From Actinophytocola sp. (GTDB lineage: Bacteria > Actinomycetota > Actinomycetes > Mycobacteriales > Pseudonocardiaceae): a stretch of DNA of 41,902 nucleotides. Below are positions 30,813-39,390 of the stretch, piece by piece. The notes beneath the pieces were generated by a model, which worked only from the letters and a program-made list of their open reading frames with translations, did not search any database and had not been told where the DNA came from. Each line of letters begins with the position of its first letter. Position 1 is the stretch's first letter. The translations under genes were made by a program, and so were the position numbers. The stretch is taken from positions 1-41,902 of the forward strand of contig WHUB01000034.1 in assembly GCA_009377395.1 (NCBI GenBank), in the 5' to 3' direction.

Positions 30813-32378
30813 ATGTTGCACCACACCATCGGCAGTCTCGTCGAGCGATGCGCGCAGCGGCACGGATCGCGCACCGCGGTCGTGCACGGCGCGCGGCGCA
30901 TCACCTACCGCGAGCAGATCAGCCGCATCCGGCGCACCGGCCGCGCGCTGCTCGGGCTCGGCCTGCGGCCCGGCGATCGGGTGGCGATCCTGATGGCCGA
31001 CCGGCCGGAAGTGCTCGACGTCTACTACGGCGCGCTGTGGGCCGGGCTGGCCGTCGTGCCGCTGAACGCCAAGCTCGGCGCGGCCGACCACACTCACATC
31101 GTGCGGGACTCGGGAGCCCGCGTCGTCGCGCACGACGCCGAGCACGCCGACCGCGTGACCGAGGTCCAGGCCGATGCCGGGGTCGAGATCGTGCTCTGCG
31201 TCGATGACGACGCGGTGCTGCCGGGTGGGTTGTCGTTGCCCCGGCTGCGGCGCGAGCACGACGACGGCCCGGGCATGCCCGATGTCGCGCCGGACGACCT
31301 GTTCGGCATCTACTACACGGGCGGCACGACCGGCAGGCCGAAGGGCGTCGTGCACACCCATCGGACGTTCATCGCGGCGCTGTTCAGCGAGCTGCTCGAG
31401 CTGGGACTCGGTGAGCAGGACGTGTTCGCGCACGTCGCCCCGCTGACCCACGCCAGCGGCGGGTTCGTGCTGCCGGTGTGGCTGCTCGGCGGCACCAACG
31501 TGATCCTCGGCGGGTTCGATCCCGAGCAGCTGCTCGACAGCATCGCGCGGGAGCGGGTCAGCGCGACGCTGCTGGTGCCGACGATGCTGTACGTGCTGCT
31601 GGACAGCATGCCGGGCAACGGGCTCGACCTGTCGTCATTGCGCACTGTCGTCTACGGCGCGTCGCCGATCGGGCAGCAGCGGCTGTTGCAGGCCATCGAC
31701 CGGTTCGGGCCGATCTTCGCTCAGCTCTACGGCCAGACCGAGGCGCCGAACCAGCTCACCGTGCTGCGCAAGAGCGACCACGCCGACGCGGTCGGCTCCG
31801 GCGACCTCGACCCGCTGTCCTCGTGCGGGCGGCCGGTGGCGATCACCGACCTGCGCATCGCCGACGACGACCTGGCCGAGGTTCGCCCCGGCGAGCCCGG
31901 CGAGATCGCCGCCCGCGGCCCGCACGTGATGCTGCGGTACTGGAACCGGCCCGACGAGACCGCCGAGACGCTGCAAAACGGCTGGCTGCGCACCGGCGAC
32001 ATCGCGCGAGTGGACGACCGTGGTTTCGTCTACATCGTCGACCGCAAGAAAGACATGATCATCTCCGGCGGGTTCAACGTCTACCCCAAGGAAGTCGAGT
32101 CGACGCTGTTCGCCCATCCGGCCGTGCGCGACGCCTGCGTGATCGGCGTGCCGGACGAGAAGTGGGGCGAGGCGGTCAAGGCCGTCGTCGTCACCGACCC
32201 CGGCGTTCCGGTGCGGCCGGAGGAGCTCATCAGCTGGGTCAAGGAGCGCAAGGGCGGTGTGCTCGCCCCGAAGTCCATCGACTGCGTCGACGCGATCCCG
32301 CTCACCGCCGTCGGCAAGCACGACAAGCCCGCCCTGCGCTCCGCGTACTGGGGCGGGCGTGACCGCGCCGTCAACTGA
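30813..32378 (+). CDS. Acyl-CoA ligase (AMP-binding enzyme)
   Basis: The protein is 521 aa from the ATG at 30813, with GGGAGG 10 bases upstream. It activates a carboxylic acid with ATP and couples it to CoA. Motifs are the P-loop YYTGGTTGRPKGVV, AQLYGQTEAPN (A5), RTGDIARVDDRGFVY with the hinge KKDMIISGGFNVYP, and the catalytic lysine near the end in AVGKHDKPALR. All core residues are present. The family includes fatty-acyl, aryl and cyclohexyl-type ligases, and the substrate is not decided here. The reductase at 32409 follows closely on the same strand, so the two are probably one operon opposite the SDR pair. Confidence 0.95.
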   Translation: MLHHTIGSLVERCAQRHGSRTAVVHGARRITYREQISRIRRTGRALLGLGLRPGDRVAILMADRPEVLDVYYGALWAGLAVVPLNAKLGAADHTHIVRDSGARVVAHDAEHADRVTEVQADAGVEIVLCVDDDAVLPGGLSLPRLRREHDDGPGMPDVAPDDLFGIYYTGGTTGRPKGVVHTHRTFIAALFSELLELGLGEQDVFAHVAPLTHASGGFVLPVWLLGGTNVILGGFDPEQLLDSIARERVSATLLVPTMLYVLLDSMPGNGLDLSSLRTVVYGASPIGQQRLLQAIDRFGPIFAQLYGQTEAPNQLTVLRKSDHADAVGSGDLDPLSSCGRPVAITDLRIADDDLAEVRPGEPGEIAARGPHVMLRYWNRPDETAETLQNGWLRTGDIARVDDRGFVYIVDRKKDMIISGGFNVYPKEVESTLFAHPAVRDACVIGVPDEKWGEAVKAVVVTDPGVPVRPEELISWVKERKGGVLAPKSIDCVDAIPLTAVGKHDKPALRSAYWGGRDRAVN

Positions 32379-32408
32379 GTATTTCCCTCGAAGAGAAAGA
32401 GAGATCTG

Positions 32409-33536
32409 GTGACTACGAACAAACCCGTCGTCGTCTACGGCGCCAGCGGCTACACCGGACGGCTCGTCGCGGAGTACCTGCGCGAGTACAACCTGCCGTT
32501 CATCGCGGCAGGCAGGAACAAGGACCGCATCAACGAGGCGATGCGCGCCGTGCCGGGCATCGAGACGGCGGACTACGACGTCGTGCAGGTCGACCACACG
32601 GTCGACGCGCTGACCGAGCTGTTCACCGGCGCGCAGGTCGTGTGCAACACCGTGGGGCCGTTCGCGAAGTACGGCCCCGAGGTCGTCGAGGCATGCATCA
32701 ACGCGGGCACGCACTATCTCGACACCACCGGCGAGCAGGACTGGATGATCACCTGCGACGAGCAGTACGGCCACCGCATGGCGGAACGCGGTCTGCTGCT
32801 CTCGCCGGGCATCGCGCAGATGTACACCACCGGCGAGATCGCGGCCAACATCTGCCTCGAGACCCCCGGACTGGACACATTGGACATCGCGGTGTTCTGG
32901 AAGGGCTTCCCCACCGTCGCGTCGACGCAGACGATCCTTGTCAATGCGGCGATGTCGAAGGCGTACTACCTCGAACAGAACGAGTACGCGGAGTGGCCGG
33001 CCGACGGCACGATCTACGAGCTGACCGTGCCCGGTCTGCACGAGACCGGGCTGGCGCTGCCGTGGGGCGGCACCTCGCATCCGGTGTGGTTCCGGCAGGA
33101 CCCACGGGTGGCCAACGTCAAGGTGCTCGGCGGCCTGCTCGACCGGCAGCTGATGCAGGGCGTGCCGCAGATCGTCGCGGGCGCGCTGGAGCAGGTCGGA
33201 TCGCTGCCCGTAGAGCAACAGTTCGAGGCGCTGACCGAGACCGCGCTCGCGGTCCGCAGCGAGATGCCGCCGAGGGAGAACCAGCGCGTCAACATCTCGA
33301 TCGACTCGGTGCACGCCACGGGACCGCTCGGCCGGGCCCACTGCCTGCTGCGCGGCGCCTGCAACTACAAGCAGACCGGCGTGATGCAGGCGTTCGCCGC
33401 GCACCACCTGGTGCAGGCGGCGCCGCGTCGCGCCGGGTTCGCCTCGGCGTGCCAGGCGTTCGGCCACCGCGAGCTGCTCGGCTCGCTCACCGCCTTCGGC
33501 CTGATGGCCACCCCGGAGGTCACCCGGGTTGGCTAG
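32409..33536 (+). CDS. Saccharopine dehydrogenase-like NAD(P)-binding protein
   Basis: The protein is 375 aa. It opens with a Rossmann motif (VVVYGASGYTGRLVAEYL) and continues with AAGRNKDRINEAM, VVCNTVGPFAKYGPEVVEAC and THYLDTTGEQDWM, which match the saccharopine dehydrogenase-like family that includes trans-acting enoyl reductases. The C-terminal half is less conserved and may belong to a DUF5938-type group. It probably reduces or oxidises an acyl-CoA or cyclic ketone intermediate. The GTG at 32409 has a purine-rich GAGAGA upstream and lies 30 bases after the ligase stop. Together with the two SDRs it suggests a catabolic route for an alicyclic or fatty carboxylic acid, which is inference. 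Confidence 0.88.
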   Translation: MTTNKPVVVYGASGYTGRLVAEYLREYNLPFIAAGRNKDRINEAMRAVPGIETADYDVVQVDHTVDALTELFTGAQVVCNTVGPFAKYGPEVVEACINAGTHYLDTTGEQDWMITCDEQYGHRMAERGLLLSPGIAQMYTTGEIAANICLETPGLDTLDIAVFWKGFPTVASTQTILVNAAMSKAYYLEQNEYAEWPADGTIYELTVPGLHETGLALPWGGTSHPVWFRQDPRVANVKVLGGLLDRQLMQGVPQIVAGALEQVGSLPVEQQFEALTETALAVRSEMPPRENQRVNISIDSVHATGPLGRAHCLLRGACNYKQTGVMQAFAAHHLVQAAPRRAGFASACQAFGHRELLGSLTAFGLMATPEVTRVG

Positions 33537-33600
33537 GGCGTGCTTCTCCAGCCCGCCAGGCCGCTCCCTGCTGGGCGCCCTCGCTGCTGGCGCGGTGCGT

Positions 33601-34980
33601 TCAGCAGGGCGGCTCGTCGCGGGGTGGGGAGTTCGCGGGCGTCTCCGCCGGGTGTCTCGGTTGCGGTACCGCGATATCCGGAGCCGCTCGTGGTCTGCGC
33701 GTGGTCAAGGTTCCGCGCTTCTTGGTGTAAGTGCGGCCGGTCGGGGTGGTGATCGTCGCCGTTCCGGATTCGGCGTCGTAGTCGAGTCGCCAACCGGGTT
33801 CGTCCTTGAGGTAATGGTGGTGTTCGCATTTCGCGCCGCCGTTCCGCGCGCTGGTCTCGCCGGAGGTGTGCCACTCGGTGAGGTGGTCGAAGTCGCAGCG
33901 CCGCGCGGGGCGGTGGCAGTACGGGCATTCGCGGTCGCGGGCGGCGATGAGTTCCCGCATGGCCTGGGTGGGTCGGCGTTGTCGGCCGATGTCGCGGGCG
34001 ACGCCCGATGCGGGGTCGGTCAGCACCTTGCGCCACACCGAGCTCGGGTTCATGGCGATGTCCCGGGCGATCGGCCCCGGTATCGGGCCATAGCCGGACA
34101 GCTCCGCACCGTCGTCGCTCATGGTCAGCGCGGTGTCGATCGGCATATGCAGATACACCTGGGCTCCCACGCCGGAGCTGGGGCCGGTGGCGGCCTGGCC
34201 GAGCAGCAGTGCGGCAGTGATGTCGGCCCGGAGCTGGTCAAGGGTGCGCTGATCGCCGCTGTTGCGCAGGGCGCGCGCATCGCGGTCGATGCGGGCATAC
34301 GCGGTGCCGGCCACCTCGACGGGCAAGTCGAGATACAGCGTCGCCATCGCATCTTCGCCGGCGACAAGCTCGATCTTCCGGCCCTCCCGAGCACGCCGCG
34401 CCCGCATGGCTTGCCCGTCGGGATCGACCTGCTGCGCCAGCCGTCGCGCCGCCCGCCGGAGCTGCGTGGCATCGCACGGCGCGACACAGCCTCCGCGTAC
34501 CTGCTCGTCCAGCCGAGCGTCGACCTCGCGGGCGTGTGCCAGCGAGAGATTGTCCGTGACGTCGACGATCTTGCTCGCCGCATACGCCTCGTAGGCCCCG
34601 TCGGCCATCGCCGCCAGCGTGCGGGGCAACCGCTCCACCAGCACCACCGACCGATCGACTCGCCGTCGCGCCACCTGCCCCGACACCCGCAGCTCGAGAG
34701 CGGCCTCCTCGGCCACATATCGGGAGCCGTTCCGCAGTGCGTGCAGCCGGGCCAGCGCGCGTGTCTCCAGCGCGTCCGCCCGCGCCCGGACGCGGGTGGC
34801 CACGCCGAGTGCCCGGATCATGTCGGCGGCGTCCAGCTCGGAGACCTCGTCCCCCAGCCGCAGCCACTCCTGTTCGCTCCACTCCGCCGGCGGATCGACC
34901 TCCTCGTGGGCAGGCCCAGCCATCCCGTCGGGAAGGAACAGCATCCCCGACGGGCTCGCGGCCGGTACGAACGTGGTCAT
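33601..34980 (-). CDS. DUF222 / HNH endonuclease (13E12-repeat family)
   Basis: The protein is 459 aa from the ATG at 34980. The frame is open to 35316 but runs through the repeat and promoter region. The large helical DUF222 domain has DAADMIRALGVATRVRARAD, SGQVARRRVDRSVVLVERLP, AMADGAYEAYAASKIVDVTD. The HNH nuclease lies near the C-terminus, with CPYCHRPARRCDFDHLTEWH, then GGAKCEHHHYLKDEPGWRL. The CxxC and CxxHH zinc ligands and the DFDH catalytic His are present. The family is abundant in actinobacteria, often in many copies per genome, and its role is unsettled. The tail is Arg/Pro-rich. No strong SD is seen. Confidence 0.93.
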   Translation of the reverse strand: MTTFVPAASPSGMLFLPDGMAGPAHEEVDPPAEWSEQEWLRLGDEVSELDAADMIRALGVATRVRARADALETRALARLHALRNGSRYVAEEAALELRVSGQVARRRVDRSVVLVERLPRTLAAMADGAYEAYAASKIVDVTDNLSLAHAREVDARLDEQVRGGCVAPCDATQLRRAARRLAQQVDPDGQAMRARRAREGRKIELVAGEDAMATLYLDLPVEVAGTAYARIDRDARALRNSGDQRTLDQLRADITAALLLGQAATGPSSGVGAQVYLHMPIDTALTMSDDGAELSGYGPIPGPIARDIAMNPSSVWRKVLTDPASGVARDIGRQRRPTQAMRELIAARDRECPYCHRPARRCDFDHLTEWHTSGETSARNGGAKCEHHHYLKDEPGWRLDYDAESGTATITTPTGRTYTKKRGTLTTRRPRAAPDIAVPQPRHPAETPANSPPRDEPPC

Positions 34981-35061
34981 GCGGACAGCGTGTCGAACTT
35001 GTGTTCGAAAGGCAAGCACCGCGGGACCGCGAGTGGAGCGATCGGCAGCCCAAAACGCCGC

Positions 35062-35124
35062 GAACGTAGAACACGGCGTCGTGAACGCAGGACACGACGG
35101 CCTGAACGCGGGGCACGACGCATC
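35062..35124. repeat. Three tandem 21-bp repeats
   Basis: GAACG starts at 35062, 35083 and 35104, giving three units of exactly 21 bp with consensus GAACGyrGraCACGrCGnCnT, about 65-80% alike. It lies in the divergent promoter of the HNH and MalT-like genes. The period is two helical turns, so each unit presents the same face. In the leftward extended frame it would encode a 7-residue repeat, but I consider that frame non-coding. Confidence 0.75.
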
Positions 35125-35266
35125 CCGCCGCTGCGCACAGTAGGCATAGGCCAAGGACACGAAATGCGGGGGCCGATTTGTTCGGACCGACCAAAGCCAA
35201 CGCACGCTGCGACCCGCACGATGCTCGGATAGGCCGACGGACACGCGAGCTACGGAGGCTCCGGAG

Positions 35267-37966
35267 ATGGACGACAACGCCACCGCGGTCAAGTCACCAA
35301 CATCAGCATGCACCAAGTTCGAAGCCCCGACCTACGTCGGCTGCCTGGTGGAGCGCGCGCGGCTGATCGAGCTGCTGCGGTCGGGCAGATCACGACGGCT
35401 CACCCTGATCCACGCGCCTGCCGGGTTCGGCAAGACGACGCTGGCCGCACAGTGGCAGCGCACCCTGCGGCGCGAGGGCGCGCCGGTGGCGTGGCTGAGC
35501 CTCGACCGCGATGACGACGACCCGTCGTGGTTTCTCGTCCGGCTCATCGAAGCCGTGCACCGGGCCGCGCCCGCGCTGGCGCCGGACACCTACGGCCTCG
35601 CCGAGGAGAGCGACGAGGCGCGGCGCTGCCTGCTGTCCGAACTGGTCAACCGCATCTCGCGCAGCCAGGTCGATCTCACCGTCGTGCTCGACGACTGGCA
35701 CCTCGTCGACGGCACCGACGCCGCCGCGATCATGGAGTACCTGCTCGAGTTCGGACCCGACACCCTGCATTTCGTCGTCACCAGCCGCACCTTCACGCTG
35801 CCGGTCGGCAGGCTGAAGGTCGCGAACCAGGTCACCGAGATCGGCACCGAGCTGCTGCGGTTCAACCACGAGGAGTCCCACCTGCTGCTTCGTGAGCTCA
35901 ACTCGCTGCCGCTGAGCTCCGCCGACGTGGAACGGCTCTGGCTGACGACCGACGGCTGGGCGGCCGCGCTCCAGTTGGCGACCCTGTCGCTGCGCAACTC
36001 CGGGCAGCCGGGGATGCTGGTGCGTCGGTTCTCCGGCGGCGACCGCTCGATCGGCGACTACCTGGCCGAGAACGTCTTCGACGCGCTGCCGCCCGAGACG
36101 CTCGACTTCCTGCTGACCACCTCCATCTGCGACCGGTTGTGCGGTGACCTCGCCTCCGCCCTCAGTGGACAGTCTTGCGGTCAGTCCATTTTGGAAGACC
36201 TGGAGCGAAGGGACCTCTTCCTCACGCCGCTCGACAGCGAACGGGAATGGTTCCGGTACCACCACCTGTTCGCCGACTACCTGCGCAAGCGCCTCGAACG
36301 CGATCACCACGGCCGAGCGATCATCCTGCATCAGGTGGCATCGGCCTGGTTCGCGTCGAGCGGCATGACCAGCGAGGCGGTCGGCCACGCGCTCGCGGCG
36401 GGCGACGCGACCCGTGCCGTCGACCTCGTCGAGCGGGAGGCGATGGCGCTGGTCGAGAACAGCAGGATGTCGAGCCTGCTGAAGCTGGCGGGCCAGCTCC
36501 CGCCGGAGCTGCTGCCAGGACGACCCCGGTTGCAGCTCGCGCTGGCCTGGGCGGACTGCCTGCTGCAGCACGAGCACTCGGCCGAGGTCGCGCTCGACCA
36601 CGTGCACGCGGCGGCGGATGACGAGGACGCGCTGAGCGTCGAGGCCGACGTCATCAGGGCCTGCATCGACGGCTACGGCGACCGGGTCGCCGACATCGCG
36701 ACCCGCATCGGGCCGTGCCTCGCCGAGCCGGAGGCGTACCGCCCGTGGGCCGTCGCCGTCGCCGCGAACGCCAAGGCGTTCCTGCACCTGCAGACCTTCG
36801 AGTTCGACCATGCCCGTGACATCCAGCGATGGGCACGCCGATACCAGGCGAGAACCGGCCCGTTCGCCGCCGTCTACGGCCGGTGCCTCGACGGCCTGGC
36901 CGCGTGGGAACAGCTCGACATCGCCGCCGCCCGCCGGTCCTTCGAGGAGGCCGGGAGCCTCGCCAGGCATGCCATCGGACGACGCAGCCACGCCGCCCGG
37001 CTCGCCGGCGCCCTGCTCGGGTTGCTGCACTACGAGCGCGGCGACCTCGACCGCGCCGAGGAACTGCTGGAGGAGTGCCACGAGCTCGGCGCCGAAAGCG
37101 GCGTCGCCGACTTCATGATCGCCACCTACATCACGCTGGCGCGGGTGAAGGCGTTGCGTGACGACCTGCCGGGCGCGTGGGCGGTGCTCGACGAGGGCGA
37201 GCTCACCGCGAGTCACCTCGGCCTGCACCGGCTGCGGGCCGCCGTCACCGACCAGCGAGTGCGGTTCCACCTCGACGACGGCGACCACGCGGCCGCGTCC
37301 GGCCTGCTGGCCCGCTGGGGCGACCGCGCGGACTGCGACGAGACCATCGCCGTCGTCGTCGGCCAGCGGTTGCGCACCGCCGAGGCCCGCGCGTTGCTGG
37401 CATCGGACGACGGCGCCGAGGCCGCGGTGACGCTGTTGTCCGAGGTGTACGACGAGGTCGCGGCGGCAGGGCGGCCGCATGCCACCGTGCTCGCCGGGAT
37501 CGAGCTGGCCGTGGCGCTGCGAGCGACCGGCAGGTGCGACGAAGCGCTGCGGGTGCTGGCGCCCGCGCTGGTGGCGGGTGAGCGGGCTGGGCTGTTGCGT
37601 GCCTTCGCCGACGGCGGGCCGGTGGTGGCGCGGCTGGTCGGTGAACTGAGCGAGCTGGCCAGGCTCGACCGCTGGCCCGATGACCTGGCGCCGGTGTCCA
37701 CCGAATACCTCACCCGGATCCTGACCGCGCACGCCCCGGCGCGCTCCGCGCAACCCGGCAGGTTGCCGGAACAGCCGCTCACCGCGAGGGAGGTCGACAT
37801 CGTCCGGCTGCTCGATCGAGGTCTGTCCAACAAGGAGATAGCGCGACGGCTGGGTGTCACCGTCAACACGGTGAAGTGGTACCTGAAAGGCGTCTACACC
37901 AAGCTGGGCGTGACCCGGCGGCAGGAGTCGGTGACCGAGGCGCGCCGCCGGGCGATCATCCGCTGA
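35267..37966 (+). CDS. MalT-like LuxR-family ATP-dependent regulator
   Basis: The protein is 899 aa, the size of MalT/AcoK-type regulators. It has an N-terminal STAND ATPase with Walker A HAPAGFGKTTLAAQW (about 49-63) and Walker B LTVVLDDWHLVD (about 136-147), a winged-helix region, a long helical repeat domain (about 360-800) that usually binds an inducer, and the C-terminal LuxR HTH (about 833-895): LTAREVDIVRLLDRGLSNKE, ARRLGVTVNTVKWYLKGVYT. ATP and an inducer drive oligomerisation and activation. Its target is unknown. The divergent repeat region is a candidate binding site. The ATG at 35267 follows GGAGG. Its 3' end overlaps the convergent 71-aa gene by 11 bases. Confidence 0.95.
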   Translation: MDDNATAVKSPTSACTKFEAPTYVGCLVERARLIELLRSGRSRRLTLIHAPAGFGKTTLAAQWQRTLRREGAPVAWLSLDRDDDDPSWFLVRLIEAVHRAAPALAPDTYGLAEESDEARRCLLSELVNRISRSQVDLTVVLDDWHLVDGTDAAAIMEYLLEFGPDTLHFVVTSRTFTLPVGRLKVANQVTEIGTELLRFNHEESHLLLRELNSLPLSSADVERLWLTTDGWAAALQLATLSLRNSGQPGMLVRRFSGGDRSIGDYLAENVFDALPPETLDFLLTTSICDRLCGDLASALSGQSCGQSILEDLERRDLFLTPLDSEREWFRYHHLFADYLRKRLERDHHGRAIILHQVASAWFASSGMTSEAVGHALAAGDATRAVDLVEREAMALVENSRMSSLLKLAGQLPPELLPGRPRLQLALAWADCLLQHEHSAEVALDHVHAAADDEDALSVEADVIRACIDGYGDRVADIATRIGPCLAEPEAYRPWAVAVAANAKAFLHLQTFEFDHARDIQRWARRYQARTGPFAAVYGRCLDGLAAWEQLDIAAARRSFEEAGSLARHAIGRRSHAARLAGALLGLLHYERGDLDRAEELLEECHELGAESGVADFMIATYITLARVKALRDDLPGAWAVLDEGELTASHLGLHRLRAAVTDQRVRFHLDDGDHAAASGLLARWGDRADCDETIAVVVGQRLRTAEARALLASDDGAEAAVTLLSEVYDEVAAAGRPHATVLAGIELAVALRATGRCDEALRVLAPALVAGERAGLLRAFADGGPVVARLVGELSELARLDRWPDDLAPVSTEYLTRILTAHAPARSAQPGRLPEQPLTAREVDIVRLLDRGLSNKEIARRLGVTVNTVKWYLKGVYTKLGVTRRQESVTEARRRAIIR

Positions 37967-38171
37967 GCACCCGTAGCACCGCCGCGAGCAGGAACAGCAC
38001 CGCGACCGCCTGGGCGACGACCGCGCCGCGCCGCAGCACCTGGTGCCGCCTGACGCGCTCCTGCTCGGGCAGTGCCGCCGGGGCGAGCGTCGCCGCGTTG
38101 CGATAGCCCCACCGGCCGAGCGGGGCCAGCACCATGGCGACGGCGACACACGTGAGGACATCGGCGATCAT
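37956..38171 (-). CDS. 71-aa membrane protein
   Basis: This small hydrophobic protein has two likely transmembrane helices (MIADVLTCVAVAMVLAPLGR and VVAQAVAVLFLLAAVLRVL) joined by a charged loop (PEQERVRRHQVLRR). No family is recognised. Its ATG overlaps the stop of the 48-aa ORF (ATGA, 38168-38171), and GGAGACGAG lies just upstream. It is the last gene of the envelope operon. Its stop lies inside the end of the convergent LuxR gene. Confidence 0.75.
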   Translation of the reverse strand: MIADVLTCVAVAMVLAPLGRWGYRNAATLAPAALPEQERVRRHQVLRRGAVVAQAVAVLFLLAAVLRVLSG

Positions 38172-38314
38172 CTCGTCTCCGGCTCTGTGACCTTCGCCCC
38201 AAGCCACCGCGGCATCGCGCCGCCCGCGGCGGTGAGACCGCTGTCGGCGCCACCCCTCGCAGGCTCGGGGCGACTCCTCCACCGGTCGGCGAAGCTTCCA
38301 ACCGCCACGCTCAT
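38168..38314 (-). CDS. 48-aa ORF coupled on both sides
   Basis: This short gene reads MSVAVGSFADRWRSRPEPAR, then a Gly/Ala-rich middle and ends AMPRWLGAKVTEPETR. Its ATG overlaps the parvulin stop (ATGA, 38311-38314) and its TGA overlaps the next ATG (38168-38171). Two exact ATGA junctions make a chance frame unlikely. There is no signal peptide or membrane helix, and the peptide is basic. No family is recognised. Confidence 0.65.
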   Translation of the reverse strand: MSVAVGSFADRWRSRPEPARGGADSGLTAAGGAMPRWLGAKVTEPETR

Positions 38315-39390
38315 CGCACGCCCGCGGTGCCGGAGATGTCCGAGGACGGCGGCGCCTCGGGGTGGGCGGGCCGATAACGGTCGGCGTAGCTGATGTCGGC
38401 CTCGTGGATCTGCCTGCCCAGCCACGAACGCCAGTGCTCGAATGCCCGCTCGGTGCGGAGCTGCTCCCGGAGCGCGTCGCGGACCTGCGCGAACTCGGGC
38501 GGCCGCGCGGGTTCGGTCGCATCGACCCGCCCGATGTTCCAGCCGTACTTGCCCCGCACCGGGCCGTACAGCTCGCCGCGGCCGACCGCGAAGGCCGCCG
38601 CCGCGACCGGCGCCGCCAGCTCGCGCTCGCTGAGCGTGCCGAGCAGCCCGCCGGACCTCCTGGTGCTGCCGTCGAGGCTGTGCCGCGCGGCCACCGTCGC
38701 GAACGGGACGCCCGCCCGCAGCTCGCTGACCACCGCCTGTGCGTCGTCCCTCGTCCTGACGACGATGTTGCGCAACGTCCTGCGCTCCGGCACGCCGAGC
38801 GTGTCCTTGCGCCGCTCGAACTCGGCGCGCAGCTCCGCGTCGCTGACGCGCACCTGGCGGCTCGTGCTGTCCATCAGCCGCCCGACGGTGAGCTGCCGCG
38901 TGATCTCGGCGAGCACCTGCGGCTCAGACGTGCCCGCCTCGCCGAGGGACTGCACGAACGCCGCCCTGCTCCGGTAGCGGCTGGCGATGAACCGGTCGAG
39001 GACGTCGCGGGCCTGGACGGCCGGGACGACGATGTTCCGCTCGGCGGCGAGCCGGTCGAGCAGCATGCTCACCGCGACCGACTTGGCCGTGTCGCGCCGG
39101 AAGGCGTCGAGCGCGGCGGGGTCCTCGGGCGGCACGACGCCGTAGAGCGCGCGCAGCGTCTCGACCCGCTCGTCGAGCTGCTCCGCGGTGACCGCCCGGT
39201 CGCCGACCGCGAACGCGGCGCCGTCGGGCAGTCCCGCCCACGGCTGCCACGCCATGGCGACGGCGCCCAGCACGAGCGCCAGCGTCGCCCCGATGGCGAT
39301 CACCATCCGGCGGGTCCGCGACGGCCTCGCCGTCGCGGTGGTCGTCTCGGGTCGCTCCTGCTCAATGGGTGCCTGGTCGGTCTGCGTCAT
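38311..39390 (-). CDS. Membrane-anchored parvulin-type peptidyl-prolyl isomerase
   Basis: The protein is 359 aa. A cytoplasmic start and one transmembrane helix (about 29-48, VIAIGATLALVLGAVAMAW) are followed by a SurA-like helical region (about 60-185). The parvulin domain comes next (about 195-295), with VVSELRAGVPFATVAARHSL, SGGLLGTLSERELAAPV, GELYGPVRGKYGWNIGRVDA. The usual ASHIL start of the domain is RNIVV, so an active-site His is missing and catalysis may be weak. It probably acts outside the membrane as a folding helper for exported proteins. Its ATG overlaps the transporter stop (ATGA), which ties it to the same operon as the Mce/MMPL proteins. Confidence 0.88.
   Translation of the reverse strand: MTQTDQAPIEQERPETTTATARPSRTRRMVIAIGATLALVLGAVAMAWQPWAGLPDGAAFAVGDRAVTAEQLDERVETLRALYGVVPPEDPAALDAFRRDTAKSVAVSMLLDRLAAERNIVVPAVQARDVLDRFIASRYRSRAAFVQSLGEAGTSEPQVLAEITRQLTVGRLMDSTSRQVRVSDAELRAEFERRKDTLGVPERRTLRNIVVRTRDDAQAVVSELRAGVPFATVAARHSLDGSTRRSGGLLGTLSERELAAPVAAAAFAVGRGELYGPVRGKYGWNIGRVDATEPARPPEFAQVRDALREQLRTERAFEHWRSWLGRQIHEADISYADRYRPAHPEAPPSSDISGTAGVR

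Noticed and set aside
33529-35232. 567-aa rightward frame antisense to the HNH gene
   Set aside because: No domain, and it is antisense to clear DUF222 and HNH motifs.
34981-35316. N-terminal extension of the HNH protein with a CPAF-type 7-residue repeat
   Set aside because: The heptad comes from the 21-bp DNA repeat. The DUF222 domain starts after the ATG at 34980.
35390-38161. 923-aa leftward frame antisense to the LuxR gene
   Set aside because: A long GC-driven shadow with no domain. The sense frame has Walker A/B and an HTH.
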